This document shows positions 32,270 to 33,851 of a DNA stretch of 33,851 nucleotides, piece after piece. Position numbers and translations under genes: made by a program. The notes beneath the pieces are model-generated. The model was given only the letters and a program-made list of their open reading frames with translations, had not been told where the DNA came from and ran no database searches. How positions within the stretch are numbered: the stretch's first letter is position 1; every line of letters starts with the position of its first letter. The stretch comes from Pseudomonadota bacterium (lineage in GTDB: Bacteria; Myxococcota_A; UBA9042; GCA-2863065). The stretch covers positions 1 through 33,851 of the forward strand of contig SXOO01000215.1 of the NCBI GenBank assembly GCA_005776725.1, in the 5' to 3' direction.

Positions 32270-32972
32270 CCTCGCTCGGGCGACTCTCCCGCCCGGCGCC
32301 CCGCTGGATCCGGACTCGGCCGCGCATGTGCGCAGCTGCGCCCGGTGCCAGGACGCGGCGCGTCTCGACGCGGAGATCGCTGCGTCCCTCCGTCGGTCGT
32401 GCCCGCCGTTGCCCCAGCTGGCGCGACGCCGACTCGAGCGAGCGGTCGCCCGGCCCGCCCCAGCCTGGGCGCTCGGTCTCGCGCTCGCCGCGGGCCTCCT
32501 GTGCTCGCTGTTGGCCGGGCGGCTCTTGCGTCCCGTCGTCCACCAGCCGCCCGCCGTAACGCGCACGGAGGACGCGCCGCTGCTCGAGCGCCTCGTCGCG
32601 AGGCACCTCGGACGAGACACGGCCGCGGCTCCGGTGGGCGTCGTATCGGAGACCCGCCTACCGGAGACGCTGGCTATTGGCGTGGTGGACGCTCCCACGC
32701 GGACCGCCGGTCAAGGGGGCCCCGAGTCAGCCTCGCATTGGGCGGTGGAGCGCCCCCTTTGCCCCGTGGACGCGGAGCCCGGGGCGTCGAGCCTCTTCGT
32801 ATTGGATCGCACGGAGGTCGAGGTGGAGCAGGAGCTCGCGACCCAGCTGGCGGAGCGCGGGGTGGTGTCGGTCGTTCTGGAGGGTCAGCGAGTCACGCTG
32901 GCCGCAGGTGACACGCAGCTCTTCGTCACCGTGACCACCATGGAGCGACCCGGGCAGCTCGCCGGCCGCTAG
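32241..32972 (+). CDS. Zinc-binding anti-sigma factor, single-pass membrane protein
   Basis: 243 residues. The ZAS motif HVRSCARC (H29, C33, C36) defines anti-sigma factors that hold a zinc ion and sequester the paired ECF sigma factor. One membrane helix lies at about 76-93 (WALGLALAAGLLCSLLAG), placing about 150 residues outside the cytoplasm. That sensor part is poorly conserved, ends in a small beta region (SLFVLDRTEVEVEQEL, QRVTLAAGDTQLFVTV) and could be the target of regulated proteolysis. The start ATG 32241 overlaps the sigma gene by 29 nt with AGGGAG 9 nt upstream; translational coupling keeps the two proteins in balance. Convergent with the crotonase gene (6-bp gap). Confidence 0.88.
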   Translation: MESKRCRQVDLARATLPPGAPLDPDSAAHVRSCARCQDAARLDAEIAASLRRSCPPLPQLARRRLERAVARPAPAWALGLALAAGLLCSLLAGRLLRPVVHQPPAVTRTEDAPLLERLVARHLGRDTAAAPVGVVSETRLPETLAIGVVDAPTRTAGQGGPESASHWAVERPLCPVDAEPGASSLFVLDRTEVEVEQELATQLAERGVVSVVLEGQRVTLAAGDTQLFVTVTTMERPGQLAGR

Positions 32973-32978
32973 CGCCGC

Positions 32979-33743
32979 TCACCCGGTGACGGGCCGGCCG
33001 CCTCGACCCGCGCCGGCGCGAAAAAGCTCGGCCCCAGCGACCCCCTCATGGGCCACGGCGGCAACCCCCCGCGCGAACTCCGCGCGCAACAACGCGTCGA
33101 CGTCATCGCCAAACGCGCCGTAGGTCGAAGCCCGGTCGGCCCGGAGGCATTGCTGCGGAAACCGACAGAGCTCTTCGGCCAGCTCCAGGGCCGCGCCAAG
33201 CGCTGCGCCCGGCGGCACGAGCCGCGACGCGAGGCCCATCGCCATCGCCTCTTCGGCGCCCACCGCCCGCCCGGTGAGCACCAGGTCCAGCGCGCGGCCG
33301 AGACCGACGATACGAGGGAGCCGCAGGGTCCCGCCGTCGATCAGCGGTACCCCGAAGCGCCGACAGAAGACCCCGAGGGTCGCGTCGGACGCCACCACCC
33401 GCAGATCGCACCAGAGCGCGAGCTCGAGCCCGCCGGCCACGGCGTGACCTTCGATCGCAGCCACGACCGGTTTCCGCAGCATCAGTCGTGTGGGCCCGAG
33501 AGGACCGTCTCCCTCGGCGTCGAGCCGATTCGGGCGCCCGGCCGCGACCTCCTGCAGGTCCGCGCCTGCGCAGAAGGTGCCGCCCGCGCCCGTGAGCACG
33601 GCGACGTCTTCGTCGTCGGAGGCGTCGAAGGCGCGAAAGGCCTCGGCCAGCGCCTCCGCGGTGGTCCGGTCGATCGCGTTGCGGCGGTGTGGGCGGTCGA
33701 GCGTGACGACGGCGACTCGCCCGCGCCGCTCGACCCGAACCAC
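32979..33743 (-). CDS. Crotonase-fold (enoyl-CoA hydratase/isomerase family) protein
   Basis: 254 residues. Family landmarks are VAVVTLDRPHRRNAID, GTFCAGADLQEV (first oxyanion hole), GHAVAGGLELALWCDLRV (second) and FGVPLIDGGTLRLPRIVG. By alignment to classical enoyl-CoA hydratase, the two catalytic Glu positions are replaced by C127 and D153, so water addition to enoyl-CoA is doubtful. This variant is common among crotonase paralogues, and the true reaction is unknown. Start GTG 33743 lies one base after the stop codon of the upstream partial gene (TGA at 33745-33747), so the two are very likely co-transcribed and translationally coupled. Confidence 0.88.
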   Translation of the reverse strand: MVRVERRGRVAVVTLDRPHRRNAIDRTTAEALAEAFRAFDASDDEDVAVLTGAGGTFCAGADLQEVAAGRPNRLDAEGDGPLGPTRLMLRKPVVAAIEGHAVAGGLELALWCDLRVVASDATLGVFCRRFGVPLIDGGTLRLPRIVGLGRALDLVLTGRAVGAEEAMAMGLASRLVPPGAALGAALELAEELCRFPQQCLRADRASTYGAFGDDVDALLRAEFARGVAAVAHEGVAGAELFRAGAGRGGRPVTG

Positions 33744-33744
33744 C

Positions 33745-33851
<107 letters not shown>

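Overview
The window is about 33.9 kb of high-GC, gene-dense chromosomal DNA, probably from an uncultured Myxococcota (deltaproteobacterial-type) bacterium. The clues are strong GC bias with many GTG starts, many predicted lipoproteins with Asp/Ala/Thr/Pro-rich linkers, Cys-rich 'DxxPCT' modules, a eukaryote-like thrombospondin type-1 domain, a CYP4-like P450, and small genes that switch strand often. Taxonomy is inferred. I see no rRNA, tRNA, CRISPR array, IS element, prophage block or replication origin. Both ends lie in 9-bp coding tandem repeats, as expected where a short-read contig breaks.

Layout. 1-2804 (+): 3' part of a secreted YVTN beta-propeller/di-haem cytochrome. 2830-6025 (-): a P450 and a GT-C-like membrane glycosyltransferase. 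6136-8697 (+): a degenerate GGDEF protein and a VWA lipoprotein. 8729-12699 (-): an SbcD-like nuclease without SbcC and a large alpha/beta-hydrolase lipoprotein. 12762-14282 (+): a B12-binding radical SAM protein. 14272-20740 (-): a tail-collar-like secreted protein, a PI-PLC-like lipoprotein, a long-chain acyl-CoA ligase and a TSP1 lipoprotein. 20831-24116 (+): a tightly coupled operon of a radical SAM protein, a free-standing FTP/PepSY propeptide-like protein and a thermolysin/fungalysin-like lipoprotein protease. 24225-25555 (+): a DUF2461 protein and a MobA-like nucleotidyltransferase. 25576-26301 (-): an unrecognised protein. 26492-27268 (+): a CvpA-like membrane protein. 27309-28175 (-): a Dam-like methyltransferase with DPPS in place of DPPY. 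28307-29155 (+): a zinc-ribbon/disordered protein. 29167-31507 (-): SGNH and CAP lipoproteins. 31706-32972 (+): an ECF sigma factor and a zinc anti-sigma. 32979-33851 (-): a crotonase and the C-terminal tail of an Ala/Pro-rich protein.

How the genes fit together. The common theme is the cell surface: seven predicted lipoproteins plus several other exported proteins carry hydrolase, protease, adhesion-like or redox domains, and there is an envelope-type sigma/anti-sigma pair. Lipid genes (acyl-CoA ligase, crotonase, P450, PI-PLC and lipase-like proteins) are scattered and do not form one pathway.

The most interesting points are (i) the split zymogen operon at 20831-24116; (ii) a recurring TANNNT hexamer, either 6-7 nt before the start codon of genes lacking a good ribosome-binding site (a leaderless architecture) or 23-33 nt before genes that have one; and (iii) palindrome-rich divergent control regions at 6059-6111 and 28163-28277. 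Gaps over 100 bp (6026-6135, 6994-7119, 9905-10008, 18573-18691, 24117-24224, 26302-26491, 28176-28306, 31508-31705) contain no supportable extra gene. No gap exceeds 300 bp.
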